Notes under the pieces: generated by a model
Told to the model about the DNA's origin: nothing
The model's database searches: none
Seen by the model: the letters and a program-made list of their open reading frames with translations, nothing else
Program-made: the position numbers and the translations under genes
Assembly (NCBI RefSeq): GCF_026151205.1
Contig: NC_087081.1
Location: 5,823,246 to 5,887,245, forward strand
Length of the DNA stretch: 64,000 nt
Source: Bolinopsis microptera
Lineage: Eukaryota > Ctenophora > Tentaculata > Lobata > Bolinopsidae
Reading direction: 5' to 3'
Part shown: positions 33,701-46,192 of the stretch, in pieces
Position numbering within the stretch: position 1 is the first letter of the stretch
How the letters are laid out: each line of letters opens with the position of its first letter

Positions 33701-34069
33701 TTTGTTCCCATTTTTGACTTTAAACTCTCGGTCAGAATACAGGTCGGCTGATCGCGGACATCTGAATTTGTCGCCACATTTCTCTTTTAAGTAAATGTAG
33801 CTTTTGTTTTCAACTTCAACGATCGTACACTCTTCTCCTGAAATTGATTGTGTGAAGTGTGATACTGATACTCATTAATAATGAGAGAGATGTGAAGGGT
33901 GGAACACTTAAAGTGTATATCAACGTACACATGCAGATAAGGGAAATACTTTAAATATCAGTAATGGTAACATTATACCTTCTGAATCTGCTGAAAGGTG
34001 AGGTATGCATCGTGATGCAAGATAAATCACTCCAAGGAAAAGCTTGTGCTTCGTTATCGGTAGCCCCAT
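30728..34069 (-). CDS. LDLa-repeat seven-helix receptor (GPCR 1), two exons
   Basis: Exon 1 is 34069-33979 (MGLPITKHKLFLGVIYLA signal peptide). Exon 2 is 33837-30728. The donor gaag|gtataa and acceptor tcaatttcag|ga join in phase 1, giving 1,066 residues. The long cysteine-rich ectodomain has divergent LDLa-like units (CDLKCDCYMCDDEAKC, CDGRKDCKNGADER, GHKDCIDGKDEDED). It ends in two canonical LDLa modules at about 600-670 (CDLANDCGDWSDERNC and CDGKYDCSDLSDEC). Seven hydrophobic helices follow from about residue 680 to 1020. SRVY stands where DRY is usual. The long second extracellular loop has EFYGNDGVCLF, and helix 7 has LPMNSVINPLLYDD. It acts at the plasma membrane; the ligand is unknown. 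The layout recalls LDLa-containing receptors such as RXFP and snail GRL101, but without visible leucine-rich repeats. Paralogues lie at 44201 and 60169. Confidence 0.9.
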
Positions 34070-36089
34070 CACTCCTTCATTTCTCTACAAAATTAAACAT
34101 ATGAATAAACAATATATCAGAAAGGGCAACTATGATAATGTTCAAAGCAAAGGAAAAGAAACCCCTTACTCCTTAGTCTCGTGAAAAAGCAAGGGAAACA
34201 TCTAGCAAGCAACAAAAGTCATTATAAAACTTAGACTAGACACGCACCTATAATAGTAATACCCGCGGCCATGGAGAAAGCATGCGTCTAATTATAATTC
34301 ACGTGGTTTATAATAAAACAGATCTCCACGTGTGATATTGGCAGTAGTAAAATAAGCGAAGCTAATTACATTCCCAATATAGAGATAAAGAGCTAAACGG
34401 TAAAATGGTTGGTCCACGTGTGTGTTGTCCCAGCCGAGAGATAGTATCTAGAAGATACGATTATAAACGGCTGCTTATTAGTCAGCGAAATAGTAAACTT
34501 TAAAGGTAATCATAATGATCTAAGAGTAAGTTAAAACGAACGAATGAACTTCAAATCTTTTTAATCGATAATAATACACTGAAGCTACGAATGCTCAAAC
34601 TGGTCCAGGATGGAACTTGGTGTGATGTAGTGATTATAGCCCTGGGTTTGCAGCTGTTTACAATTAGTAAACGTTTTTCTCATTAAATCGTTTGTTTTCT
34701 ACAGTGATATAGATTACTAAATAGCCACCTCAAATAGAAGCCCCAGGTGTCCGCAAACTATGAATGATGTGAGCTAAATAAGGTAGATAATAGTATCAGT
34801 TTATACTGTTATATACCACGTGCTGGTATGGGAATCGGTCACAAGGGCGAAAGTTTGTGTCTTTCGCCCTCGAGTCCAACCTTTCAGGATATTTCCCTTG
34901 GGTACTTCGCCCTCGCGACCTCCGCCCTCGCGACTTCCGCCATAATATCCTAACGAATATGCTAATATGCTGAAATGATGACGTCATAATATGCTAATGT
35001 TCGCAGAAGAAACTCTTCACGCCTCATAACAAAAAACTAAATAGTAAATTGTTGAGTTATTATAAATATTATTAATAACATTAATTGAGTATTTACTGTT
35101 CAAACTTAACAACAGCCACACCTTTAGATCCTGAAAGCTTATAATATAAATCGGATTATCTTTACTACTGTACATGTTTCAATATTGAGAAAATCACAAC
35201 TGACCCAGGGAAGTAGTAAGAAAATGCATGACAAATATGAGTGATGGACACCTGATGACTTGAAAATACAATGAAGTCGATTAAGTTTGTCACAACTTGT
35301 TTTTAAATGAACAAGTTATTTGCATTGTTGACATGTTAAGATGTCCATTGGTCACAAGCGTCTGACAAAATGAAAGTTTTTATTGAATACTTTTCGAATT
35401 TTACAGAGTACAGCAATAGATGATTATAAAATAGAACCTTTCGAAAATATTACCCCAGATGTAAATGAGTCATATAACGTTATCTAGAATCGTATAGAGC
35501 TAAAAGAATATTTAATAGTCAGGAAAATGGTTGACTATATAACTGTAATAATGAGCGACATTATGGACTGATCGCTTCACGGCTCACATCGTGTCGATTA
35601 AGCAACATAACTAAACCACGTGACTATTTGACTAAATCAGGTGGCTCTAACTGCCATACAACTGTCAGCATCAGACTCTCATAATCTCTAATCTGAGGAA
35701 CACCTGCGGAGTGAAAGAAATATGAAACCAAAATTAACCAAGTCCAATAAAAGATATTTCATGCAACGTGCATCTGTTATATCTATTACTACATAATAAT
35801 GAAATATTATGAACAGCTACTGTCGATATTACTGCTTCATGTAAAATGTAAACAGGCAGAAAAGTCGTCGTTACTTGGAAAATAATTGATAATCTTACCG
35901 TTTCAATTTCATAAATTTAAAAATTCAATCAATTATTTTATTTTTTGAACCACTCTGTTCATACAACTGGAATAATTATTTTTAAAACTTTCATAATTTC
36001 TATTTTCAAAACAGCTGTCATGTTGTATCGACAACCAAGGAAATGTTAAACCCAAATAAACCCTTATAGTAAGTACGTATGTTTAAACC
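34070..36089. other. Intergenic, upstream of GPCR 1
   Basis: No gene is seen. 34850-34945 repeats tcgccctcgcgac-type words three to four times. A CRE-like palindrome tgacgtca lies at about 34979. This region should hold the GPCR 1 promoter, but no clear TATA box is seen on the minus strand. Confidence 0.5.
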
Positions 36090-36095
36090 AACAAT

Positions 36096-37909
36096 TTGAA
36101 CAGTGATGGTACAGTTACTAACAACAAGAGTACCTCCTCCCACTTCAAACCTGGCAAAGCTTATTTCTACCCCACTCTAAAGATCCACAAGCTTCAAAAG
36201 GAAGACCTTAAACCAGGAGTCGAGCCCCCCTTCAGGCTCATCACGGCACTTCAAGATGGAATCACAAAACGCAGTGATGTTTTCCTCGCTAGCCAATACC
36301 TGAAGGATCTTGAAAAGAATTTCTGCTCTGACCTTTTGACTGACAACACCGATGCCCTTCAATGGTTGGAATTCGTGGATAGTGAACATTCCCCAGTACA
36401 GAAGTTTACCTACGACTTTAAGGCCCTCTATGACTCCTTAACACCACCCCTCGTCATAGAGGCCTTGAGGTCCGATATGTCATCATGTAGAGAAGATTGG
36501 TCTGAAGACTTCTGCCAATGGCTCACACAACTGGTGGAATTAAGCCTCCGATCCTCTGTTGGGGTGTTCGATCAAAATTGGTTCATACAGCTCATTGGTA
36601 TCCCTACGGGTGGATCAATATGTGTCCAAATCGCAAACATAGCAGTCTACTACCTAATGAACAAATGTGTTTATAGTAACCCAGAGCATCGTATCAGCCA
36701 GGCGTTACATTGACGACGGAACAGGTTTGTTTGAGGGAACTACAGATGAGTTCAAAATTTGGATTGCAGATGTCAACAAAGCACTCTTCCCCCATGGACT
36801 TATCATTGATGAGTACCAAATAGAAGATCCTCGTAAATACGTATCTTTCCTTGACATAATGTTTACTTTCGATTCCTTGGGCTCCTTCCAAACGGATTTG
36901 TTCATAAAGAAAACGGACTCTCGTTCATACCTACACTTTAAAAGCTCCCACCCAAACCATATCTATTCCGGTATCGTGTACTCTCAATGCCTTAGACTCA
37001 GAAGGATCATCAACTGCCAAGAACGCCTCAAAGAACACCTCGCCAACCTCAAAAAAGCCTTCCTTGCTGCGTGTTACCATAGGAAAATGGTTGAGAACAT
37101 TAGTAATAAGGTTCTCAATTCAACAAGATCACTGTTACGCAAAGTTCAGACTCCTGATGACCAGACATCTTTACACCTTCCAATCAGGGTCATATCTACT
37201 TATGGTAGTGATGATGATCTGGTGTCTGTAACTAAGAAGTATGAAGAACACCTCTCAAGAACAAGGAGTTTCAGTGAAAGTGACACTGTTGAAACATCCC
37301 AAGAGACCTCCTCAACAGCTTCCACGCCTAGGAAGAAAATATTCAGTTACACCAAGAAGTCAGGGCCAAGCCTAAAATCTCGCCTCGTCAAATTGAAAGA
37401 ACTTGCTTTAGGAGCTAAACAGTAAACATGGTCCAACCAGCAAATGCCATATGCCAAGATGCAAATGCTGCGAACTTGTCAAAGGCAGCCATGAATTCAA
37501 AGTGAACGGCAAGAAGGTTAAAGCTTCCCCTGGAAACTGCCTGAGTTACAACATCATTTATCTGTTCCAATGTAGTTTCTGTGGAAAGGCTTACGTCGGT
37601 CGCACTACTCGCTCTCTACGGGTTAGGACTGGAGAACATAGGGTCAAATATCATAAACTTTTAAATGGTGATAAGGTAGATGAAACAAGTGATGAATATA
37701 GTTTGGGCTTACATTTGTTGGATCATGGTTTTAGACAAAGGGAGGATTTTAACAAAATTTGTAATGTGTCAATTATTGATAATTCTAGTCCTAAAACTTT
37801 AGAAGTTCGTGAACATAAATATATTCAACAACTCAAGACTTTAAAACCTTTGGGAATAAACACTATAAATCCTTTTGGCCTTCCCTTACTCCTAACATCT
37901 TACTTTTAA
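36096..37909 (+). pseudogene. Penelope-like element: RT plus GIY-YIG, frameshifted
   Basis: There are three plus-strand frames in order. 36096-36713 and 36670-37425 together make the RT (KAYFYPTLKIHK, TYDFKALYDSL, IPTGGSICVQIANI and the active site RRYIDDG, split by a frameshift near 36690). 37451-37909 gives CKCCELV, then a GIY-YIG nuclease-like domain (IIYLFQCSFCGKAYVGRTTR, LRVRTGEHR). A second frameshift near 37425 separates RT from the linker. RT plus a C-terminal GIY-YIG endonuclease is the defining layout of Penelope-like retroelements. The N-terminus is missing, so this copy is truncated and inactive. Confidence 0.85.
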
Positions 37910-37951
37910 TTATATAACCGTTTTAAGAGTGTTCAGATTTTTAAAGGAATT

Positions 37952-40900
37952 TTGGGTTTTACTAACTTTTTTTTACTAACGGAGGCTGGGCAAAGCCTAC
38001 GGGACCCCAGTCGCCTGATGAGAAGAGGGGGTACTCGTCATCCGACCAGATTTATTAGTCAACAGATCATCCATGTTGACCCTGCTTCCAACAAATCCAA
38101 TCCAGTAAATTATTGCAAACAGTTTTTACGTTTTGGAACATGGAACGTTCTATCTCTTGTCAGCTCATCTACACAGCTCTACCAACTTAGTCAAAACATT
38201 GATCAGTACAGATTGGATCTTTTGGGGATCACCGAGACTCACATGCCTGGATCTGGCACCACTCTACTGGACAATGGCAGTCTACTCATCCATTCCGGTA
38301 GAGTCGACGGGATCAAGAGACAGGGAGTCGGTCTCAGTCTTTCAAAACGAATCAGAAACTCCCTGATATCGTTCACTCCCACATCGGAGCGGGTTTTAAC
38401 TGCTAGGCTGCATAGTAAGCAAATCAACATCTCTGTTGTTGTGGCCTATGCTCCAACTGAGGGTGCAGAGGAGAGTGAGAAAGATAAGTTTTATAGGACA
38501 CTCACAGATACATTTGATGGGCTACCTCGTCACGATATCAAGTTACTGCTCGGCGATTTTAATGCAAAAGTAACATCAGGCAGATATGGAAGTGAAGCGG
38601 TCATCGGTGGGGAATCACTCCATAGCTCATCAAATGACAACGGGACAAGACTTGTGGATTTCTGTGCGACGAACCAGCTTGTCATCGGGGGAACTCTCTT
38701 CGAGCACAAGAAAATTCACAAGGGAACATGGCGGTCCCCCAACGGGCTCACCGTCAATCAGATAGATCATATCTGCATTGGAAAGCGGTTTCGTCAGTCA
38801 ATTTTTGATGTTAGGGTATGTCGCGGGGCAGACATCGGCTCCGATCATTATCTGGTTCTAGGACTGCTGAAAATCAAACTTCAGTCAGCGACAAAGATCA
38901 ACGCCAACAGGCCCAATGTGCCTGCCATTGAGCGCCTGAGGGATAGTACTACGGTTACAGAGTACAATGTGGCTCTTCAAACCCGATTTGCAAGTCTGGA
39001 TAGTGAGGTCAACCTCGAGGATATGTGGCGAAATCTCAGTCAGACCGTCACTGATGTCTCACTGGAGGTACTAGGCAAGAGACCCCGGAAGGCAAAGGAG
39101 CAACACCTGTCACGGAAGACCAAGGATTTATTGATTCAGCGGGCACAGTTTAAGCGCAAAGACCCAAACTCGGACGCTAACAGGTCAGAGTATTCTAAAC
39201 TTAATAAGTTAGTCAAGAAAAGCAGCAAGCTAGACGACAATAACTGGGCAGTTAGAGTAGCTACTGATCTTGAGGAAGCAGCGAGCAAAGGTCAGCAGCG
39301 TGAGGTATGGGCAAAGATCAAGAAGATCTCTGGTAAGAACAAGAAGCCTCAAGCATCTTGTGTCCGGGACAAGGACGGTAGGAAGATCACGGATCCCCAA
39401 CAGCAGAGGGATAGGTGGAAGGAGCACTATACTGAACTTCTGAACCCTCCATTATCAAGTGTCGACCTTGCCGACCTTGATACAGTACCACCCCAACCCC
39501 ACTTTAACTCTCTCTCTTGTTCGGATGGACCACCCACCAGAGACGAGATTAGTTACTCCCTGACAAAGCTTAAGAACAACAAAAGCCCAGGAGTGGACGG
39601 GATAACTAACGAGCAACTGAAGTATGGTGCGAGTGCTCTAGTTGATCAACTAGAGTGTCTATTCAAGAAAGTCTGGGAAGAAGAGACTGTTCCTGAAGAT
39701 TGGTTAAAGGGTGTGATCATTGTTATTGGGAAGAAAGGAGACACTTCAGTCTGCGGGAACAACAGAGGGATCACTTTAAAGTCTACAGCATCTAAGCTTT
39801 TTCAGATGATTCTTCTTAAGCGGTTACATGCTGGTATGGAGTGTCTTCTCAGGGAGAATCAGTGCGGATTTAGACAGAACCGCTCATGTATTGATCAGAT
39901 TTATTCTCTCCGAACTATTATTCATAACTGTCTTGAGTTTAACATTCCTCTTTACATTAATTTTGTCGATTTCAAGGCAGCGTTCGATTCTATCAGAAGG
40001 GACTTTATTTGGTGCAGTATGAGACACTATGGGCTGCCTGAAAAATATGTCAGAATATTTCAGTCATTTTTTGGGGGTACCATGAGTGCCGTGAGGGTTA
40101 ATGGGGAGCTGACAGACTGGTTTGATGTCAACTCAGGCACAGGTCAGGGCGACATTCAAGCACCTCCTGTCTTTAATTTCTGCCTAAACTTTTCTGCATT
40201 TCTGGCTGAGACCAACAAGATCATCAGTCAAGGCGCAGTGCTGCAGAAAGAGACGAAGACGGTCGAGGAAAAGGTCATTTTGGACACCGATTATGGACAA
40301 CTCAGGGGAAGGCCTACAGGAGTCAACTGATCTATTAGTTCATTACAGCTCCTACGCTGGGCTCAGAATAAATGCAAAGAAGACCCAATGATATGCATGG
40401 CTGTAAGCAAGTGCGCCTCCCAGCGACCTTTCATCAAGGATGATTGTATTGAGCTGTCGGTTGAGGGTGAACCCGTCGAGCAGGTTAGCAACTTTGTCTA
40501 CCTGGGTGCAACTATCAGTGGGGATGGGACAATCAACAGAGACCTGGATGTCCGTATCCAGAAGGCTAATGGCGCCTTTCATCAGCTCTGGAACATTTGG
40601 AATAGCAGAACTATAAAGACTCCAACCAAGATCAGGATCTATAGGGCTGCTGTCCTCACCATCTTGTTGTATGGAGCTGAAGTCTGGAACACCACCAAAA
40701 AGCAGATGAAACGCTTCGAGGTTTTCCATCAAACCTCCTTGAGAAGGATCCTTAGGATTAAATGGTTCTTTCATGTGACCAACGAAGAAGTTCTTAGGAG
40801 GGCTGGCATCAAGTCAGTCGAGACTTTCATCAGTGCTGCCAGGTTACGTTGGTATGGACATGTAGTTAGAATGCCAGACTCTAGACTACCAAGGTTTCTG

Positions 40901-41137
40901 TTGAACTGGAAGCCAAATTATGGAAAGAGGTCAAGGGGCAGACCCCGTAAGAACTGGAAGTCCTGCGTACTCGAAGATGCTGCTAAGTTTACAGGTGTTG
41001 AAAACATCGACAACAACACGACAGAAGCTTTGGCTACCAACCGAGTACAGTGGAGACATATGTTACGCCGCCAACGCGATGTGTGTGATGCAGGCCACTC
41101 CAACGACTGGGAGGAGACCTTACCATGTAACATGTAA
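37952..41137 (+). pseudogene. RTE-like LINE: endonuclease plus RT, frameshifted
   Basis: 37952-40330 is open. It encodes an APE-like endonuclease (FGTWNVLSL, ITETHMPG, VVAYAPT, LLLGDFNAKV, IDHICI, GSDHYLVL), then an RT (NKSPGVDGITNEQLKYG, NNRGITLKSTASKL, FVDFKAAFDSI, GTGQGDIQAPPVFN). The catalytic YADD box is destroyed: the frame reads ILDTDYGQL, then shifts and stops. The remainder continues in other frames: GLQESTDLLVHYSSYAGLRI, then 40388-41137 with NFVYLGATIS, RWYGHVVRMPDSRLP and GKRSRGRPRKNW. The GHV.RM...R.P and RGRPR..W tail suits RTE/BovB-like LINEs. It starts about 40 bp after the Penelope-like element, with no gene between. Confidence 0.83.
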
Positions 41138-41665
41138 CATGTAACTAACTTTTTACAATTTTTAGGCTTATGTCACTGAAGATGACGCCTTGCAACATGT
41201 TTGACGATAGCCTGTAGATTGATAGTTTGATCTCAGTATTTACAACAAATCATCTAGCTTGATTGAATCAAAGGGAGAATTAAATTCCTCTGTTTGTATA
41301 AGTATAACCTATATTGCATAAGTAAAGGAGCCGTCAAAGAAAAATCCATACATTTATACAGTACGGAGCTAGATGATTTGATATATTCCTCGAATGAGTG
41401 GTAATAATATTAGTAAGTCAAACCAGAAAGAATTATTTCAATCAGGCACTCAGTGACTGAGCTATAAAGGCCAAAGTATGTACACTGAATTTTACAATTT
41501 GTTTTAGTCCATCTGTCATTAAAAATTAGAATGATGAAAGATTGCTATTGGACACGCACTTCAATATTTCCTCCATCAAGAGGGTGTCTCCCTCGTCTAG
41601 CTGAAACAACCGTCCACGTCGAAAACAGAACTTGAAAAGAAAGGCTTCTGGTTAGAGTCTTGAGA
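41138..41665. other. Intergenic; inverted 13-mer and a mariner-MITE fragment
   Basis: aaatcatctagct (41249) and agctagatgattt (about 41367) form a 13-bp inverted repeat about 105 bp apart. 41385-41510 is a diverged 3' part of the mariner-like MITE found whole at 51745 and 55605 (gcactcagtgactgagct, aaggccaaagt). Confidence 0.55.
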
Positions 41666-41748
41666 TTACCTGGGGACCCTAGGCTATAATGTTCTAATGT
41701 TCATAAAGAGAGATTCGGCGGAATGACTGGCTGAACGCCGCCCAGTAA
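41666..41748. mobile_element. TTACTGGG MITE, copy 3 (83 bp)
   Basis: It starts ttacctgggg and ends cgcccagtaa. It is flanked by an exact 8-bp duplication, tcttgaga (41658-41665 and 41749-41756). It carries the family core ggcggaatgac. Together with copy 1 this establishes the termini and an 8-bp target duplication. Confidence 0.88.
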
Positions 41749-41792
41749 TCTTGAGAATGAGATCAAGTTCAACCGACGAAGTACCCATGATG

Positions 41793-42450
41793 CACTCGGA
41801 CTAGGGCGTATTATTCGTTCCACCTCAAATCTTTGAGTTTCGTCAGAAGTAGAACGGACTCGACGATCATTCCTTTGGGGGACTCCTAAGAACGCAAATC
41901 ATATGGACAATGGACATGGTGGACGCGGACGCGGAGCATTGGGTAATCGACGGTACCTTCAAATTCTTACTGTATTTCTTCTGCACCAGATTGGCTGCCA
42001 TTGTTGCAACATAAACAATAAAGATCGAGTATTTGATTTTGTTCGGTATTGAGAAATACTAGAGCTTGGACCGCTGCCAGTGTCTCTTTTTCCCAAACAA
42101 AAGGAAATGATATTAATTTGAATAACCGTCCGCAAATGCAAAATGATACCGAGAATGAAATCGGTCGCTCGCTTTTCCCATTCATTCACGGCTTACTCGG
42201 ACACGGGCGTATTATTCGTGACACCTCAAATCTTTAAGTTTGTCAGAACGGACTCGACGATCATTCCATTTCCTTTGGGGGACTCATAAGAACGCAAATC
42301 ATATGGACATGGTGGACGCGGAGCATTGGGTAATCGACGGCACCTTCAAATCTGAACCTTTAATTTTATATTTCAATTCCATCAGGTTGGTTGCCATTGT
42401 TGCGACATAAACAACAAAAATCGAGTACTTGTTCCGTATTGCGAAATACT
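41793..42450. repeat. Tandem duplication with transposase-like coding traces
   Basis: Unit 1 (41793-42060) and unit 2 (42195-42450) share gggcgtattattcgt, gaacggactcgacgatcatt, caaatcatatgg and cattgggtaatcgacgg. A plus-strand frame reads DAEHWVIDGTFK in both, a motif reminiscent of MULE-type transposases (W.iDGTFk). It is followed by decayed sequence. Between the units lies Repeat F (42061-42194), with further copies at 56632-56775 (inverted) and around 58200-58738. No intact gene is present. Confidence 0.55.
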
Positions 42451-44200
42451 TTGGTAATGGTAGTTTCACTATTTGGTAGTAATAATGATATTGAGTAATT
42501 TTTTATTAGTAGTTGTACAGCAATACTAATGGGACTACTGCAGACCCTCTACCGGCCAAACCTTGTTAACAAAGCCGCAGTCAAGGTAGGGTGAACGGTA
42601 GTTAAAAGCGCTTAAGGGACATAAGTCAAAGTGGTATTATAGCAACATCATGTAGTGGACATCTTGAGAAATGAGTAGTAGGTAGAATGTAAGGTTGCTC
42701 CTTCATAAATCGTCTTTTTCTCCCATAATAAGTTGACATCAAGTCTTGAAAATTATTCGAGAAGAATCTCGAATAATTTAGTTTAATTGCAGCGTCCCAC
42801 ATGGCTATCTAAACTGCAAGCCCTATCCATTGCTGAGCAAGACCTTATTTATTTTCTCCGACGAGCGGGATCATCAATAACGAGGTCTGGTGACATCCTC
42901 TGGATCAGACATCCTCGGGATTACTTTTGTAGTAGTTGTGCAGCAATAAAATGATGTCACCATTTTACCTTCACACAGACATCGAACGCTGTAAGAAGAT
43001 GACGCGATCAAACCGCGTTAATTTGTTTTGTTCATAGAAAAATATAATAGGGATCTTTCATATTGTGTTCCATACATGGAGCGCTTTTTCACGCCACTGC
43101 TGACTGCTTTATACTATTACGATAGACACTATCTTACAAAATAAGAAACAGTCCACTTTTTATCTTACTATATATAAAGCGAGACGATATATACCGTTAG
43201 AGAGGGAGAAATGCTGTTGTGGGACGAGGAAGGCGTGCCCCTCCAAAGGAAAGAGGTTGGACTAGATATTATGAGGGTTACTAATTAAATGATCATTAAA
43301 TTAATTCCGTATGCGGTTTGGAATTTGGATGTCTTAAATCTTAATAGATTCTATCGGCCTATCAAAAAGGAAGTAAGTATTTTGAATTTGATAATTACAG
43401 TTACAAAGCAACAATTAACATTTAGCCTAAGAATTGAGGTTCAACATATTGATGTCTTCTGTTTCATATGTTATGACTGTGTGACATTATCTGTGTGACA
43501 TTATGACTGTGTGACATTATGACTGTGTGACATTATGACTGTGTGACATTATCATATCCTCTGGTTAGGTGCAACGTCACCATGAAAACCATTTTTATTT
43601 ATGAAATTCTCACTATTAAATATCGTCTATCTGATTAGCCATATTAAGTTATTTTGCTATTGAGTCTCGTTTGATGATTCTTTCAAACAAAATTCTGTAA
43701 AAAAACTTGATTCAGTGATGCTAACAAGGTTAGTAGATACTAAGATACGTACTATCGCGACTCGTACTAAAACTGTAACTAGACACTACAAATTACAACT
43801 TAAAAACTGAAATGTTAGCAGTTCCGAAGAAATAGTGATACAATATGAGAGGGTTGAATAGTTGTAGGAAGTTCGAACTTTAAGAATTTATTCGAACTGA
43901 CAGCGCATTAAAAACTATTCAGCTACTAAATAACTATGTAATAATAATATCATACAACGTGTCGCAAACACGAAATAAAAGATAAAGAATTTATCAAAGT
44001 GTCATTGGTTGAGACATCAACAGTTAGGATCGTACGATCATATTTACAACTAAATTATCCAACATTACCGAGCTTGCTATTTTATGGCTCGCTTCTCTCT
44101 GGGACATAGAAGTGAAACGAATGTGCATGGATGGAATTAGGAATGGTGCAGCTGATATGTTCAACATTGTCATTTCATCGAGTGTTAGTTTTTTACTAAC
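42451..44200. other. Intergenic with a 16-bp tandem repeat
   Basis: 43468-43552 holds about five copies of gactgtgtgacattat. Otherwise it is AT-rich, with no supported gene and no recognisable RNA. Confidence 0.55.
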
Positions 44201-45150
44201 TTAAAAACGAGCTTCCTTGATTTCCCTGTTTAAATGTTGCTTTTTAAAAGTTCCTGTTGTCTTGACGCATGTTCTACAAACTTTACTGTTGTGCATGATA
44301 TGTTTGTCGGAAGGTTTGTGGTCTTGTTTGATAAGGACCAACTGCACTAGTGCAATCTTGAAACAAATCCTCTCCAGTTTCTCCAGAAAATAAGAGTTTA
44401 TATTCTTGTAAAGTTCACTGTAGAAAATAGGGTTCAGAATGCTGTTGATGGGTAGAACCACCAGAGCTAGCACTTCAAACAGTACGGGAGGAGGACTATC
44501 GCTAACTATTTGGAAGTACACGGCAGCCCCGATAAAAGATAACCAACTTGCTAGCTTTGTTCCTATCATCAGAGAAATCTTAGGAGCTAGTGAGGGGGCT
44601 GCAGTGTTTTGTCTGTTCATCCCACCTCCAACGTCTCCCACCTCACGTCGACACTCTAACTGCTTTCTAACTATGATGAGGTAAAAGAGAGTAACTATGA
44701 CCAGAAGTAGGAACACTGTGATAAGATAGGAGAGTTTATAGATGAGGTAGGATTGTTGTTCTTTAAAGACGTTGTGAACACACAGACGGGTGTTTCCATA
44801 ATATCCGATCTCTTTGATATCGAATATGTTGTCTTTACTGGTGATGATGTTGAGGTCTCTGACTGTTGTGTGCAGATCAGTTTTGTTAGAGTAATATGTT
44901 TCATGTAGGTAGTTTAACCAAGTCATGTTTACATAGTTAGAGCTGATGAAAGGATTATCTGGAAAGTTTTTAAAGAACACGTCTGTGCGGAAGATATTTT
45001 GTATAGCAATCAAAGGAAGGATGGGAATCAATGCGTTGATCACATTTATGGCAATAGATATCGCAGATGTTATAAATATTGTTTTAAGTTTGGCGGAGAT
45101 ATAAACTGCACCATTGCGGTTACAGCCGCGCACTCTGCACTCGTGCGCGG
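44201..45150 (-). CDS. Terminal exon of a seven-helix receptor (GPCR 3), partial
   Basis: About 310 codons are open on the minus strand to a stop at 44201. The 5' part has no ATG in a useful place; a splice acceptor near 45140 (gagtgcag) is the likely entry. The frame encodes helices 4 to 7: TIFITSAISIAINVINALIP, then a long extracellular loop with NVTW-like glycosylation (NMTW), EIGYYGNTRLCV, LVIVTLFYLIIV, and helix 7 VLPINSILNPIFYSELY. A basic cytoplasmic tail follows. The loop motif YGN...C and the LP(I/M)NS..NP motif match GPCR 1 and GPCR 2, so this is a divergent family member. Helices 1 to 3 and any ectodomain should lie above 45.2 kb, but I could not find them. Confidence 0.68.
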
Positions 45151-45197
45151 CAGGTCTACAACTACAAGCAACGTGTGACAAATTTAAACTAGGCACC

Positions 45198-45989
45198 GCG
45201 TCTCTGCCTAATTATTTTCGTCATCCAACAGGTGTGGTTTGATTCTGATCCTCAGGACCAAGGTGCATATCATTATCCCTTCATATTTTACAAAATTGGG
45301 ATACTGTGATTGATAATTATAATCTTGAAAGCTACAAAGTCAAAAGAGTTTTCTGGTCACAATCGTAAAAATAAAATCGGGTTACCCAACGGCAACACTA
45401 ACAGCTTCCATAACTGTCAAAATGCTCCTTCAAGCCAAGTCGAATGTCATCCCGTCTGATCGAGTTATTTTCGCCATTTTGCAACGCAAAGTTGGGAGTA
45501 ATATAAACAATAAAATTGTAAAATAAAATGTTTTAATGCGTCTTCACTTTCAGTGTTTGCTGCTAAAGCTAAAACGTAAATTTCGATCAGGTGGAAGCTT
45601 ACCATAATATTAATTCCTTTATTTCGTACCTTGACACCATTAATTTCCTGCTCGTGATATTAAGTGGTCCACGCCAATACCTAGCTTAGTACCTTTGATT
45701 TACTGTTCTTTGTTTGATATTAGTAAAGCTAGGTTGTTGGTTCGCAAAACCTTTGAGTGGATTTTACAATGTTTTGTTTGGTCAGCGACCAGCGTCATGG
45801 TGTGCATCGCTTTTTTATTTAACGGATATTACTGAAAGATCTATTTTCATATGACCATTGAGTCTCTATTGTGTTCCTTTACGATCCGATCCATCGATCG
45901 GCTGAATTAATTTTTCTCTCAGAAAGAGCTAAAATTTCAAACAAAGCGAAATGACGTATTTTTTGTTTCCCCAGCAGGAAGATGGTGAC
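45198..45989. other. Intergenic, between GPCR 3 and the PAN gene
   Basis: 45655-45722 (aagtggtccacgcca, ttactgttctttgtttgat) is a short dispersed repeat with a second copy at about 59436-59505. No exon of GPCR 3 could be recognised here. Confidence 0.5.
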
Positions 45990-45997
45990 TATAAAAG
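45990..45997 (+). promoter_or_regulatory. TATA box of the PAN gene
   Basis: TATAAAAG lies about 200 bp before the start codon at 46193. An upstream ATG at 46130 opens a short frame (MKLLLKIITNIYLQ) that overlaps the main start and ends just after it. This uORF may damp translation. Confidence 0.55.
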
Positions 45998-46192
45998 TCA
46001 ACCCCAATCCCCTGAGATAGCAGTCGATACTCAGTTAGAAACGGAGTGCTCGAAGTAATTTAATTCTGCACCATTTTTGCACCATCAAGACTATTTTCTT
46101 TTTCTGATATTCAACAAATCGTTTGAAAATGAAGCTTTTGTTAAAAATTATTACAAATATTTATTTGCAAGACACCAATTGGACTGCTCAGG

